Below, in pieces: positions 1-5,188 of a stretch of DNA of 5,188 nt (the first letter of the stretch is position 1; each line of letters starts with the position of its first letter). This DNA comes from Croceibacterium_A sp964439725. GTDB lineage: Bacteria > Pseudomonadota > Alphaproteobacteria > Sphingomonadales > Sphingomonadaceae. A model generated the notes under the pieces. The model did no database searches and was not told where the DNA came from. It was given only the letters and a program-made list of their open reading frames with translations. The translations under genes and the position numbers were made by a program. The stretch covers positions 1 through 5,188 of the forward strand of contig CAYTPY010000127.1 in NCBI GenBank assembly GCA_964439725.1, in the 5' to 3' direction.

Positions 1-2544
1 AATGTTGCGGACTTCGAGCTTACCCTCGAGTTCCTGGCCGAGAAAGTTCAGCGCCTCGCGCATCACCAGGTCTACCCGCAGGCCCGGGCTTTCGATCACG
101 TCGGGCTGCGGCGGCGTGCCGTTGAGACCGCGGCTGACCACGCGGTCGCTGGCATAAGTGACCATGATCGTCTGCTGCGATAGGCGATCGTCCGCTTCGA
201 GTCCGAACTGCAGGTTCACCAAGTGGTCCGATTGCCCTGTCAGCGGGATGCCGTCACGGAAGTAGTCAGTGGCGATTCCGGACGACGCGCCGTACACCGA
301 CACCACATCGTCGGCAGCCACCTTTAGCTCCGACTTGGTGTAAGTGTAGTTGCCGATCAGCACGATGCGGCGCGAGTCCCAGCCTAGGTCGAAGTACTTC
401 TGTACCTCAAGCTCCGCGCCGTAGAGTTGAGCTTCCGGCGCGTTCGCAAAGCTGGTGATGAAATCCCCGCTTTGCTGGGTGACGAACGCTTCGATCGGGT
501 TTTCGATCTTCTTATAGAAGCCCGCCAGCGACACACGCTGATCGGTGTCGAAGTACCATTCGGCCCGGGCTTCCGCATTGTAAAGCTGGCTGTCGACCAG
601 CAGCGGGTTGCCGAGATATTGGCGGTTGCTCTCAGGGTCGAAGTACGGCTGGTAGATCAGTTCGCGGAACTGCGGCCGTGCAATCGTCTTCGAACCGCTC
701 AGGCGCAGCTGCAAGTCCGGCTGCACTTCCCAGGTCACCGTCGCTGCGGGTAACCAATAACCGCGCTCCAGCGACGTGGCCGCTGCGCCGCTTGTCACCT
801 CGTTGAAGACCTGGATCGGCTCGACCCCTTGATCGGCGTGTTCGTAGCGGACGCCGAAATCGAGGCTCACGGTATCCAGCGCCTGCCAATTTGCCTTCGC
901 GTAGCCGGCCCAGTTCCTCAAGGTACCCCGTGAAACAGGGTTGGCTTCGTCGGTCTCGACAAGGCCGATATTGTAGAAATCGACGATCCCCGGCTGCAGC
1001 AGCAGATCCGGACGGAACGTGCCGACGGCTGAGGGGAAATCGCTCGGCGCCAGGAACAGGAACTCGCGCCGTGAGCTGACGCGGTCGGTGTCGGAGAAGG
1101 CGCCCCCCACCGTCACGTTGAGGTTCGGGAGCAGCAGGTAGCTGACGTCTAGACCTGCTGACCACAGGTCCTCCTCGAGATTAGAGAAAGAGACGGAACC
1201 ATCGCCGGCGTTGCCGTTCTGGAGCCGGTTCAGGAACAGCTGGCCGTAAGGATCTGCATCGGAGTTAGTGCGGAAGTACTCGAACGACAGCTCGAACGGG
1301 GCTTTACGCCGGGAATTGGCGTAGCCGGCACGCACATCGACACGAAGCCCGGGTGCCGGTCTGAACTCGCCGACCAGCTGCGTGTTGATCAGCTGCCGTT
1401 CGAACCAGGCGGTATCCTGCTGCATCAGGTCGGTCGGCGTCTGGTTACGTTGACCCAGCCCAAGCCGCGTCTGCTTGATCGTGTCGTGAATGTAGAGGTT
1501 GGTCCAGCGCACAGTGTGGTCGCCAAACTCGAGGCCGAAGCCCAGCATCCCGTTGAGGACCATCCGCTGGTCGGTGGTGATGCGCTGAAAATCGTTCTCG
1601 ACTTGTGACAGGTCGGCCGTCAGCGAAGTCTGCTGCAGCGCATCGCGCGTGGTGAACCCGTTGCTGTAACTGGCGGTGGCGATGACGCCGAGGTCGGTGT
1701 CGCCGACAGCGAAGGTCTTGCCGCCGCTGATCGATCCCGAGAAGTTCGGTGGCAGGTTGTCCCAGCGTTGCAGCACGGCGTTGCGGCTGTTAACCAGTTG
1801 GCCGGCGATGACGCTCGTATCGACATTGCCCGAGCTGATCCGCTCACCGCTGGCAAAGAAGGCGGCCAGCGCCGAAGGAATGTCCCGGTTGCCGTTGTCG
1901 AAGCCGGTCCAGTCGGTACTGCTGCCGAAATACGTGTAGCCGTGATGCCCAGTCGTCTCGGAATCGCCCGAGATACCGGCGCTGATCGTCAGGAAAGGCT
2001 CAAGGGGAATCGACTTGGTGGTGAGGTTGATGACACCGCCCCCGAATTCTCCAGGGAAGTTCGCCGAGTAGCTCTTCTGCACCAGGGAGGAGGCAATCAC
2101 GTCGGTCGGGAACAGGTCGAGCGGCACCACCCTGCGCAGTGGTTCGGGGCTCGGCAGCGGCGAGCCGTTGAGCAGGGCGAGCGAGTAGCGGTCGCCCAGC
2201 CCGCGCACGTAGACGAAACCGGAACCGACCACGCTAAGGCCCGTCACGCGGCCGAGCGCGCCGGCAATATCGCCTTCGCCGGTACGCGCGATCTCCTCGC
2301 TCGACAGGATTGAGACCACCTGGTCCGACGCCCGCGCCACGTTGCGGTCGCGTCGGCCCGTTACCAGGATTTCGTTACCGCCCCCGGGGATGGAGATATC
2401 GACTCGGGGCTCCTCTCCATCGCTGCCAGCGGCGGGTGCCGCGTCTTGGGGCGTCGGCGCGTCGTCTTGCGCAGAGGCTAAAGTGGGGGAGACCAGCGCC
2501 GAGCTAAGCAGCAGCAGGCCTGCGAAACGCGAAATCGTGGACAT
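1..2544 (-). CDS. TonB-dependent outer-membrane receptor (3' end cut by window edge)
   Basis: The frame is open without interruption from the ATG at 2544 to base 1, giving 848 residues, and no stop is reached. Residues 1-25 form a signal peptide ending in ASA before Q26. EILVTGRR (58-65) fits a TonB box leading into the plug. Plug hallmarks are VYVRGLGDRY (111-120), the LLNGSPLPSPEP segment (124-135), VVPLDLFP (139-146) and EFGGGVINLTTKS (166-178). The barrel shows SKTIARPQFREL (618-629) and FYKKIENPIE (676-685), typical of this receptor class. The visible end, VRNI (845-848), resembles the last strands of such barrels, so probably only a few dozen residues are missing. There is no N-terminal STN signalling domain, so a FecA-type transducer is unlikely. 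AAAGGGA (2552-2558, minus strand) lies 7 bases before the ATG as ribosome binding site. The protein should import a substrate using TonB/ExbBD energy. The substrate cannot be read from sequence; phosphorus-containing ligands are an inference from the upstream Pho-box-like site. Confidence 0.95.
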   Translation of the reverse strand, partial: MSTISRFAGLLLLSSALVSPTLASAQDDAPTPQDAAPAAGSDGEEPRVDISIPGGGNEILVTGRRDRNVARASDQVVSILSSEEIARTGEGDIAGALGRVTGLSVVGSGFVYVRGLGDRYSLALLNGSPLPSPEPLRRVVPLDLFPTDVIASSLVQKSYSANFPGEFGGGVINLTTKSIPLEPFLTISAGISGDSETTGHHGYTYFGSSTDWTGFDNGNRDIPSALAAFFASGERISSGNVDTSVIAGQLVNSRNAVLQRWDNLPPNFSGSISGGKTFAVGDTDLGVIATASYSNGFTTRDALQQTSLTADLSQVENDFQRITTDQRMVLNGMLGFGLEFGDHTVRWTNLYIHDTIKQTRLGLGQRNQTPTDLMQQDTAWFERQLINTQLVGEFRPAPGLRVDVRAGYANSRRKAPFELSFEYFRTNSDADPYGQLFLNRLQNGNAGDGSVSFSNLEEDLWSAGLDVSYLLLPNLNVTVGGAFSDTDRVSSRREFLFLAPSDFPSAVGTFRPDLLLQPGIVDFYNIGLVETDEANPVSRGTLRNWAGYAKANWQALDTVSLDFGVRYEHADQGVEPIQVFNEVTSGAAATSLERGYWLPAATVTWEVQPDLQLRLSGSKTIARPQFRELIYQPYFDPESNRQYLGNPLLVDSQLYNAEARAEWYFDTDQRVSLAGFYKKIENPIEAFVTQQSGDFITSFANAPEAQLYGAELEVQKYFDLGWDSRRIVLIGNYTYTKSELKVAADDVVSVYGASSGIATDYFRDGIPLTGQSDHLVNLQFGLEADDRLSQQTIMVTYASDRVVSRGLNGTPPQPDVIESPGLRVDLVMREALNFLGQELEGKLEVRNI

Positions 2545-2551
2545 GGGCAGG

Positions 2552-2558
2552 TCCCTTT
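2552..2558 (-). promoter_or_regulatory. Ribosome binding site of the TonB-dependent receptor
   Basis: AAAGGGA read on the minus strand, 7 bases before the ATG at 2544. It supports that start, which also gives a complete signal peptide. It lies just downstream of the intergenic hairpin, so the receptor could be translated independently of the lipoprotein. Confidence 0.6.
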
Positions 2559-2575
2559 GGGAAGCCAACAAAGTG

Positions 2576-2603
2576 GCGGGGGCAGCCAGCCGGCTGCCCC
2601 CGC
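2576..2603 (-). terminator. Strong intergenic hairpin (attenuator, partial terminator or mRNA-stabilising stem)
   Basis: A perfect 12-bp GC-rich inverted repeat (arms 2576-2587 and 2592-2603) with a 4-base loop lies between the lipoprotein stop and the receptor start. On the minus strand it is followed by CACTTTGTT rather than an uninterrupted T run, so it is not a textbook intrinsic terminator. Partial termination, or protection of the upstream mRNA from 3' exonucleases, would give more lipoprotein than receptor. The upstream arm can also pair with another segment (2614-2623). Confidence 0.55.
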
Positions 2604-2623
2604 GATCGGATCAGGCAGCCGGC
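2589..2623 (-). repeat. Competing inverted repeat overlapping the intergenic hairpin
   Basis: Bases 2589-2598 (GCCGGCTGCC) and 2614-2623 (GGCAGCCGGC) are perfectly complementary over 10 bp with a 15-base loop. Bases 2592-2598 also belong to one arm of the 12-bp hairpin at 2576-2603, so the two structures are mutually exclusive in the minus-strand transcript. The outer arm starts one base after the lipoprotein stop codon, where a terminating ribosome would cover it. This is the geometry of an antiterminator/terminator pair, but the role is inferred. Confidence 0.45.
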
Positions 2624-2624
2624 G

Positions 2625-4226
2625 TCAGGTCGTCGGCAGCGACGTGCAGGCCGTCGAGGTAGGACCGAAGTTCGCGTAGGAGCTGTTGCAGGTCCAGCCG
2701 GTGTACCAAGCGTTGTTCCCGCTCCACGCCGCGCCGATCCGGTTCGGGCTCGGCACTTCGAAGAAGCTCGACAGCGTGCTGGCGTCGAACGCGACGACAG
2801 CGTCTTCGTTCGAGCCGTTGACGAACAAGTTGGTCAGCGTCGCCGTGAAGGCGTCGTTGTTGTTCGTCCCTGCATTGAACTGGGAAGCCACGGCCGCGGC
2901 GTCGAAGCTGCCGCTGCCGATGAACTTGGCCGCGTTGCACTGCATGGCCACAGAGTCCGCCGTGAAGGTCACCGGGGTGCTGCTTGTGCCGTGCAGGCGG
3001 ATGCACTCGTTGTCCGGGGTGGCGATCACGCCGTTGACCAGCGTGATGTCCGAGTTGCCCCGAAAGAGCATCGCGGCCTGGTCGTTCGACTCGTTGTTGG
3101 CGCTTACTTGCGGCTGCAGACCGACGAAGTTGGAAACACGCAGGCGAGTGCGCGGGGTGTCACCCTCGTTGCCGTTGCTGTCGATCTCCATCAGCGCGTC
3201 GCCCATGCCGGGACGCTGGATCAAGAGTGCATACTGCAGGTCGAGGCGCGCACCGGTGTCGACGTCGAGGCTATCGTCGTCCGCGCCGGTAGCGACATAG
3301 TATTTCATGCCGACCTGGCCGCCGAAGAACTCGACGCCGTCGTCGGAGCTGTTGTGCGACTGGATGTGATCCAGTCGGGTCCGGCTACCCACGCCCGACG
3401 GAGTAAGGGCCTGGAGCTCGGAGTTGGCGCTCAGCACGTAGCCGGAATAGCGGATTTGCACGAAGCTCATGCGGCCCGCATCATAAGTGTCGTCGGTTCC
3501 GCCGTAGCGCGCCGGATCGGGCGCGCCTTCGGTCTGGCGCTCGCAAGTGTTGGAGGCGACGCTGCCGGTCGTGCAGTCGGTGGTCCGCGCCCGCCCGAGC
3601 AGCACGATCCCGCCCCATTGCCCTTGCGAGTTGTCGTTGTTGAGGCCCTGAACGTTGTCGCGGCTCGTGAACACGATCGGCTGCGTCTGTGTGCCCACCG
3701 CATTGATCTTGTTGCCCCGATTGACGGCGAGCCAGGATTGTCCCGTTCCCGCGAAGACGATGACACCGGGATCAATGCTGAGCGTGACGTTGGTGTCCTC
3801 AGTAAGTCGGCTCGTCGCGCAACCCGGAGTAGTGGTGTCGAACGGCGCCCCAGCGGTCGGGGCGGTAAAGCCACCGTCGCAGCCCACATCGACCCGACCG
3901 TTCATCTGATAGAGCACGCCCGGCAACTTCGGCAGCGTCATCGAAGCGCTGATGACACGCGGCAAGGTGCAGACGCGCCAAGTTCCTGTGGGACCCGTGA
4001 TAGTCCCGGCGTCGGTAAGGCCCTGCGGGTCGGCCACGGTGGGGCAACCAGCTGCCGGTGTGACAGTGCCGGGACCGGTCGGATCCGGATCGGGGGTCGG
4101 CGTAGGGGCCGGGTTGTTGATGATGACGTTTCCGCCCCCACCGGGGGAGGCGATGTCGTCAGGCCCACAGGCGGCAAGCGCCAGAACACTGCAGCCAAGG
4201 ACGAGCGAACGAGTTAATTGGGTCAC
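2625..4226 (-). CDS. Outer-membrane lipoprotein with predicted beta-helix fold, partner of the TonB-dependent receptor
   Basis: 533 residues from a GTG start. Residues 1-20 are a lipoprotein signal ending in the lipobox LAAC with lipidated Cys20; Gly21 (not Asp) favours outer-membrane sorting. A Pro/Thr/Asp linker (about 39-54) leads to the folded part. QPIVFTS (182-188), QGQWGGIVLLG (201-211), YGGTDD (241-246) and LDHIQSHNSSDDGVEFFGG (285-303) belong to a widespread class of secreted or surface proteins predicted to form right-handed beta-helices. The acidic stretch GADDDSLDVDTG (314-325) could bind calcium. Ten cysteines after Cys20 fall into five close pairs. GAGGGG lies 9 bases before the GTG at 4226. 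The frame continues upstream to a TTG at 4373, but that extension has no ribosome site, would bury the lipoprotein signal and covers the Pho-box-like site. The receptor follows 80 bases downstream, suggesting an operon. A surface role in substrate capture or processing is inference; no catalytic motif is recognised. Confidence 0.88.
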   Translation of the reverse strand: MTQLTRSLVLGCSVLALAACGPDDIASPGGGGNVIINNPAPTPTPDPDPTGPGTVTPAAGCPTVADPQGLTDAGTITGPTGTWRVCTLPRVISASMTLPKLPGVLYQMNGRVDVGCDGGFTAPTAGAPFDTTTPGCATSRLTEDTNVTLSIDPGVIVFAGTGQSWLAVNRGNKINAVGTQTQPIVFTSRDNVQGLNNDNSQGQWGGIVLLGRARTTDCTTGSVASNTCERQTEGAPDPARYGGTDDTYDAGRMSFVQIRYSGYVLSANSELQALTPSGVGSRTRLDHIQSHNSSDDGVEFFGGQVGMKYYVATGADDDSLDVDTGARLDLQYALLIQRPGMGDALMEIDSNGNEGDTPRTRLRVSNFVGLQPQVSANNESNDQAAMLFRGNSDITLVNGVIATPDNECIRLHGTSSTPVTFTADSVAMQCNAAKFIGSGSFDAAAVASQFNAGTNNNDAFTATLTNLFVNGSNEDAVVAFDASTLSSFFEVPSPNRIGAAWSGNNAWYTGWTCNSSYANFGPTSTACTSLPTT

Positions 4227-4245
4227 GGCAGACGGCCCCTCATGA

Positions 4246-4251
4246 AGGATA
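4246..4251 (-). promoter_or_regulatory. Possible -10 element (TATCCT) for the lipoprotein gene
   Basis: TATCCT on the minus strand lies 19 bases before the GTG start. No good -35 hexamer sits 17 bases upstream, and the spacing does not fit a PhoB-activated promoter using the box at 4288-4305, which would place the -10 nearer 4272-4277. It is a weak candidate only. Confidence 0.15.
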
Positions 4252-4287
4252 GACGAACGGCGATTTCGTTGATCGCGACTCGCCACT

Positions 4288-4305
4288 AGGACAGTCAGGT
4301 GACAG
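4288..4305 (-). promoter_or_regulatory. Pho-box-like operator (predicted PhoB site)
   Basis: Minus strand reads CTGTCAC-CTGA-CTGTCCT, two 7-base half-sites with a 4-base spacer, matching CTGTCAT-N4-CTGTCAT at 6 of 7 and 5 of 7 positions (12 of 14). A weaker third half-site, CTGCAAA followed by AAAA, precedes it in the same 11-bp phase (4306-4316). The site ends 61 bases before the lipoprotein GTG, a reasonable distance for an activator site with a short leader. No clear -10 is seen at the expected spacing, so PhoB control is inferred from the motif alone. Confidence 0.55.
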
Positions 4306-4362
4306 TTTTTTTGCAGTCCAACACGGAGCCTAAATGTTACTTCACTATGACGGCCGTGTGTC

Positions 4363-4399
4363 GTTTGTGACAACCTCCATATCTTTAGTTTGTTACAAC
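4363..4399. repeat. Paired 12-bp direct repeat with internal palindrome (possible operator)
   Basis: GTTTGTGACAAC (4363-4374) and GTTTGTTACAAC (4388-4399) differ at one base and start 25 bp apart. Each contains the 9-bp palindrome TTGT-N-ACAA. The second copy overlaps the possible -35 of the TPR gene. Paired palindromic sites at a promoter suggest binding by a dimeric regulator, but the regulator is not identifiable and the spacing does not fit the 11-bp phase of PhoB repeats. Confidence 0.4.
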
Positions 4400-4418
4400 A
4401 CTATTTCAATCATAGAAG
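4390..4418 (+). promoter_or_regulatory. Possible sigma-70-type promoter for the TPR gene
   Basis: TTGTTA (4390-4395) and TAGAAG (4413-4418) are 17 bases apart, and each matches the TTGACA/TATAAT consensus at 4 of 6 positions. Transcription would begin near 4425, leaving a leader of about 60 bases before the ATG at 4486. The match is modest, and alternatives in this A/T-rich stretch cannot be excluded. Confidence 0.25.
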
Positions 4419-4474
4419 CTTGTTGTCTTTTTTTAGCATGCCGCGCATTCTCCCGCCAGAACAACCACCCTTTG

Positions 4475-4478
4475 GGAG
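4475..4478 (+). promoter_or_regulatory. Ribosome binding site deciding the TPR gene start
   Basis: GGAG within GGGAGAA lies 7 bases before the ATG at 4486. It selects that ATG over two in-frame upstream candidates, at 4390 and 4438, which lack such a site and would put charged and proline-rich sequence before the signal peptide. The nearer ATG at 4481 is out of frame and stops after two codons. Confidence 0.7.
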
Positions 4479-4485
4479 AAATGCC

Positions 4486-4857
4486 ATGACGTTCGTCGTG
4501 ATGATCTCGGCGCTAGCTTTCGCAGCGCAGTCCGCCCCCGCCGCGACGCAGTCCGCCCCGCAAGCCGGTGCCGAGGCGGCTTACGAGCAGCTCGCTGCCG
4601 GCGCCAACCAGGATGCGATTGAACGCATCCAGGCGGCGCTCTCGCAGAACCCCGGTGACCCGGCCCTGTTGATCAACCTGGGCACCGCCTATTCGCGTGA
4701 AGGGCGCTTCGAAGAAGCACGCGCCGCCTTCCGCAACGCGATCGCCGCAGAGGACCGCTACCGGGTCCAGTTGGCGGACGGTTCGTGGGAGGACTCGCGC
4801 CGCGTGGCCCGGCTTGCCCTCGATTCGCTCGACCGGACGGCCTTCGCGGCGAGGTAG
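4486..4857 (+). CDS. Small exported tetratricopeptide-repeat (TPR) protein
   Basis: 123 residues from the ATG at 4486. Residues 1 to about 14 are hydrophobic (MTFVVMISALAFA) and look like a short signal peptide, placing the protein in the periplasm. A low-complexity QSAPAATQSAPQ stretch follows (15-26). TPR units span about 25-58 and 59-92. The second has the canonical pattern: L65, G66, Y69, A78, F82 and A85 stand at consensus positions 7, 8, 11, 20, 24 and 27. The first is weaker, keeping A44, A51 and P56. The tail YRVQLADGSWEDSRRVARLAL (residues 92-112) has no recognised function. TPR proteins of this size act as protein-binding adaptors. Its divergent position beside a TonB receptor unit suggests a link to that system, but no partner can be named. 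A 13-bp direct repeat (4526-4538 and 4547-4559) underlies the QSAP duplication. Confidence 0.85.
   Translation: MTFVVMISALAFAAQSAPAATQSAPQAGAEAAYEQLAAGANQDAIERIQAALSQNPGDPALLINLGTAYSREGRFEEARAAFRNAIAAEDRYRVQLADGSWEDSRRVARLALDSLDRTAFAAR
4526..4559 (+). repeat. 13-bp direct repeat within the TPR gene
   Basis: CGCAGTCCGCCCC occurs at 4526-4538 and 4547-4559, a 21-base period that keeps the reading frame. It encodes the repeated QSAP just after the signal peptide. This is most simply an in-frame duplication in a flexible linker. Confidence 0.5.
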
Positions 4858-4863
4858 TATTTC

Positions 4864-4886
4864 GCCGCGGTTGAAATAACCGCGGC
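4864..4886. terminator. Hairpin downstream of the TPR gene, no T run
   Basis: Nine-bp perfect inverted repeat (arms 4864-4872 and 4878-4886) with loop GAAAT, starting 6 bases after the TPR stop. Neither strand has a following T tract, so it is not a canonical intrinsic terminator. It may still end or stabilise the TPR transcript and insulate it from the Pho-box-like site three bases further on. Confidence 0.4.
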
Positions 4887-4888
4887 CA

Positions 4889-4906
4889 CTGTCATCGAAG
4901 TGTCAT
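4889..4906 (+). promoter_or_regulatory. Pho-box-like operator (predicted PhoB site), near-consensus
   Basis: CTGTCAT-CGAA-GTGTCAT: two half-sites with a 4-base spacer, matching CTGTCAT-N4-CTGTCAT at 13 of 14 specified positions. A weak third repeat, CTGCCGC (4911-4917), follows in the same 11-bp phase. It lies 28 bases before the ATG at 4935. This is the better of the two Pho-box-like sites in the window. No good -10 hexamer is seen downstream, so the exact promoter is undefined. Confidence 0.6.
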
Positions 4907-4934
4907 GTCCCTGCCGCATTCCGGCGGCGGAGGC

Positions 4935-5188
4935 ATGATGATTCTCTCGACATTCAAGATCGCAGTCCTCAGCGCGCTTTGCGGTCTCGCCGCTCCTGCG
5001 CTAGCGGCTGAAACTAACGCCCCCGACGCGAGGGCGGACACGGCCGAAGCACCGACCGGTACTGCCGACGGCGTTCGAGTCGATGACAGCCGCGCCACCC
5101 ACTCGCGCCGCGTCGAGTTGCCGTTCCTGCTCAACTTCCGCCCGCCGGAGAACGCGCCAGCCCGAACCGCGCCCCGCAAGGCAGCGCC
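4935..5188 (+). CDS. Exported protein of unknown function (5' part only, cut by window edge)
   Basis: The frame is open from tandem ATG codons (4935 and 4938) to the window end, giving 84 complete residues and no stop. GGAGG (4929-4933) is 1 base from the first ATG and 4 from the second, so 4938 may be the real start. The N-terminus is a typical Sec signal peptide (residues 1-24, ending PALA before A25). After it comes an Ala/Thr/Asp-rich segment (about 25-55), then VELPFLLNFRPPENAP (60-75). I recognise no family. Cys16 is not a lipobox cysteine because Leu15 occupies the -1 position. The near-consensus Pho-box-like site immediately upstream predicts phosphate-responsive expression, and the neighbours suggest an envelope role. 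An antisense frame here is rejected because it lacks a ribosome binding site and codes across the Pho box. Confidence 0.75.
   Translation, partial: MMILSTFKIAVLSALCGLAAPALAAETNAPDARADTAEAPTGTADGVRVDDSRATHSRRVELPFLLNFRPPENAPARTAPRKAA

Larger units (their letters stand above)
4227..4485. other. Divergent intergenic regulatory region
   Basis: These 259 bases separate the minus-strand lipoprotein/receptor unit from the plus-strand TPR gene and are visibly more A/T-rich than the flanking genes, notably at 4306-4340 and 4375-4440. The region contains the minus-strand Pho-box-like site, two copies of a 12-bp repeat, a possible plus-strand promoter and a seven-T run (4428-4434) in the probable TPR leader. 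No small gene is supported: frames extending into it from either side lack a ribosome binding site. Confidence 0.6.

Noticed and set aside
632..2313. Several open frames of 60-181 codons overlapping the receptor gene on both strands
   Set aside because: They lie inside the continuous receptor frame, are Arg/Ala/Pro-rich and have no family features; they are shadows of the receptor gene.
2991..4217. 408-codon plus-strand open frame antisense to the lipoprotein gene
   Set aside because: It mirrors a well-supported lipoprotein gene, has no recognisable domains or ribosome binding site, and has the low-complexity composition usual for antisense frames in GC-rich DNA.
4336..4353. CCGTCAT-AGTG-AAGTAAC on the minus strand as another Pho box
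   Set aside because: Only the first half-site is close to consensus and it is out of the 11-bp phase with the site at 4288-4305.
4227..4373. N-terminal extension of the lipoprotein to a TTG at 4373
   Set aside because: It would place 49 residues before a clean lipoprotein signal, has no ribosome binding site and runs through the Pho-box-like site. GTG at 4226 with GAGGGG upstream fits better.
4390..4485. Upstream starts (4390, 4438) for the TPR protein
   Set aside because: Neither has a ribosome binding site, and both would put a charged, proline-rich stretch before the signal peptide, while ATG 4486 has GGAG 7 bases upstream.
4980..4982. Cys16 of the right-edge protein as a lipoprotein cysteine
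   Set aside because: The preceding residues are S-A-L; Leu at -1 does not fit a lipobox, while ALA-A at 22-25 is a good signal peptidase I site.
4892..5179. 95-codon minus-strand open frame at the right edge
   Set aside because: It is antisense to a frame with a good signal peptide and ribosome binding site, and its 3' part overlaps the Pho-box-like site.

Overview
This 5188-base window looks like chromosome of a GC-rich Gram-negative bacterium. An alphaproteobacterium of the Sphingomonadales/Caulobacterales type is most likely. This is inferred from the large TonB-dependent receptor, the lipoprotein with an LAAC lipobox, the small exported TPR protein and the strongly G/C-ending codons; no rRNA or other marker fixes the taxonomy. 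No IS element, tRNA, rRNA or CRISPR array is visible.

Layout. On the minus strand is a two-gene unit. A 533-residue outer-membrane lipoprotein of beta-helix type (4226 to 2625, GTG start) is followed after 80 bases by a TonB-dependent receptor (2544 to beyond base 1; 848 residues visible, C-terminus cut by the window edge). The gap between them holds a very stable 12-bp hairpin and a second inverted repeat that competes with it. A divergent intergenic region (4227-4485) separates this unit from two plus-strand genes. These are a 123-residue exported TPR protein (4486-4857) and, after a 77-base gap, the start of an unrecognised secreted protein (4935 or 4938 to beyond 5188).

Regulation. Two sequences fit the PhoB operator pattern (CTGTCAT, 4 bases, CTGTCAT; 11-bp period). 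One lies on the minus strand at 4288-4305, upstream of the lipoprotein/receptor unit. The other is on the plus strand at 4889-4906, just upstream of the right-edge gene. The divergent region also has a 12-bp direct repeat with an internal palindrome (4363-4374 and 4388-4399) at a possible TPR-gene promoter.

Interpretation. The simplest reading is a phosphate-starvation-induced outer-membrane acquisition module: an energised receptor channel, a predicted outer-membrane beta-helix lipoprotein that may capture or process the substrate, and exported accessory proteins. The substrate is unknown. The Pho assignment rests on motif matches only. Both edge genes, the receptor and the right-edge secreted protein, are real but truncated by the window.
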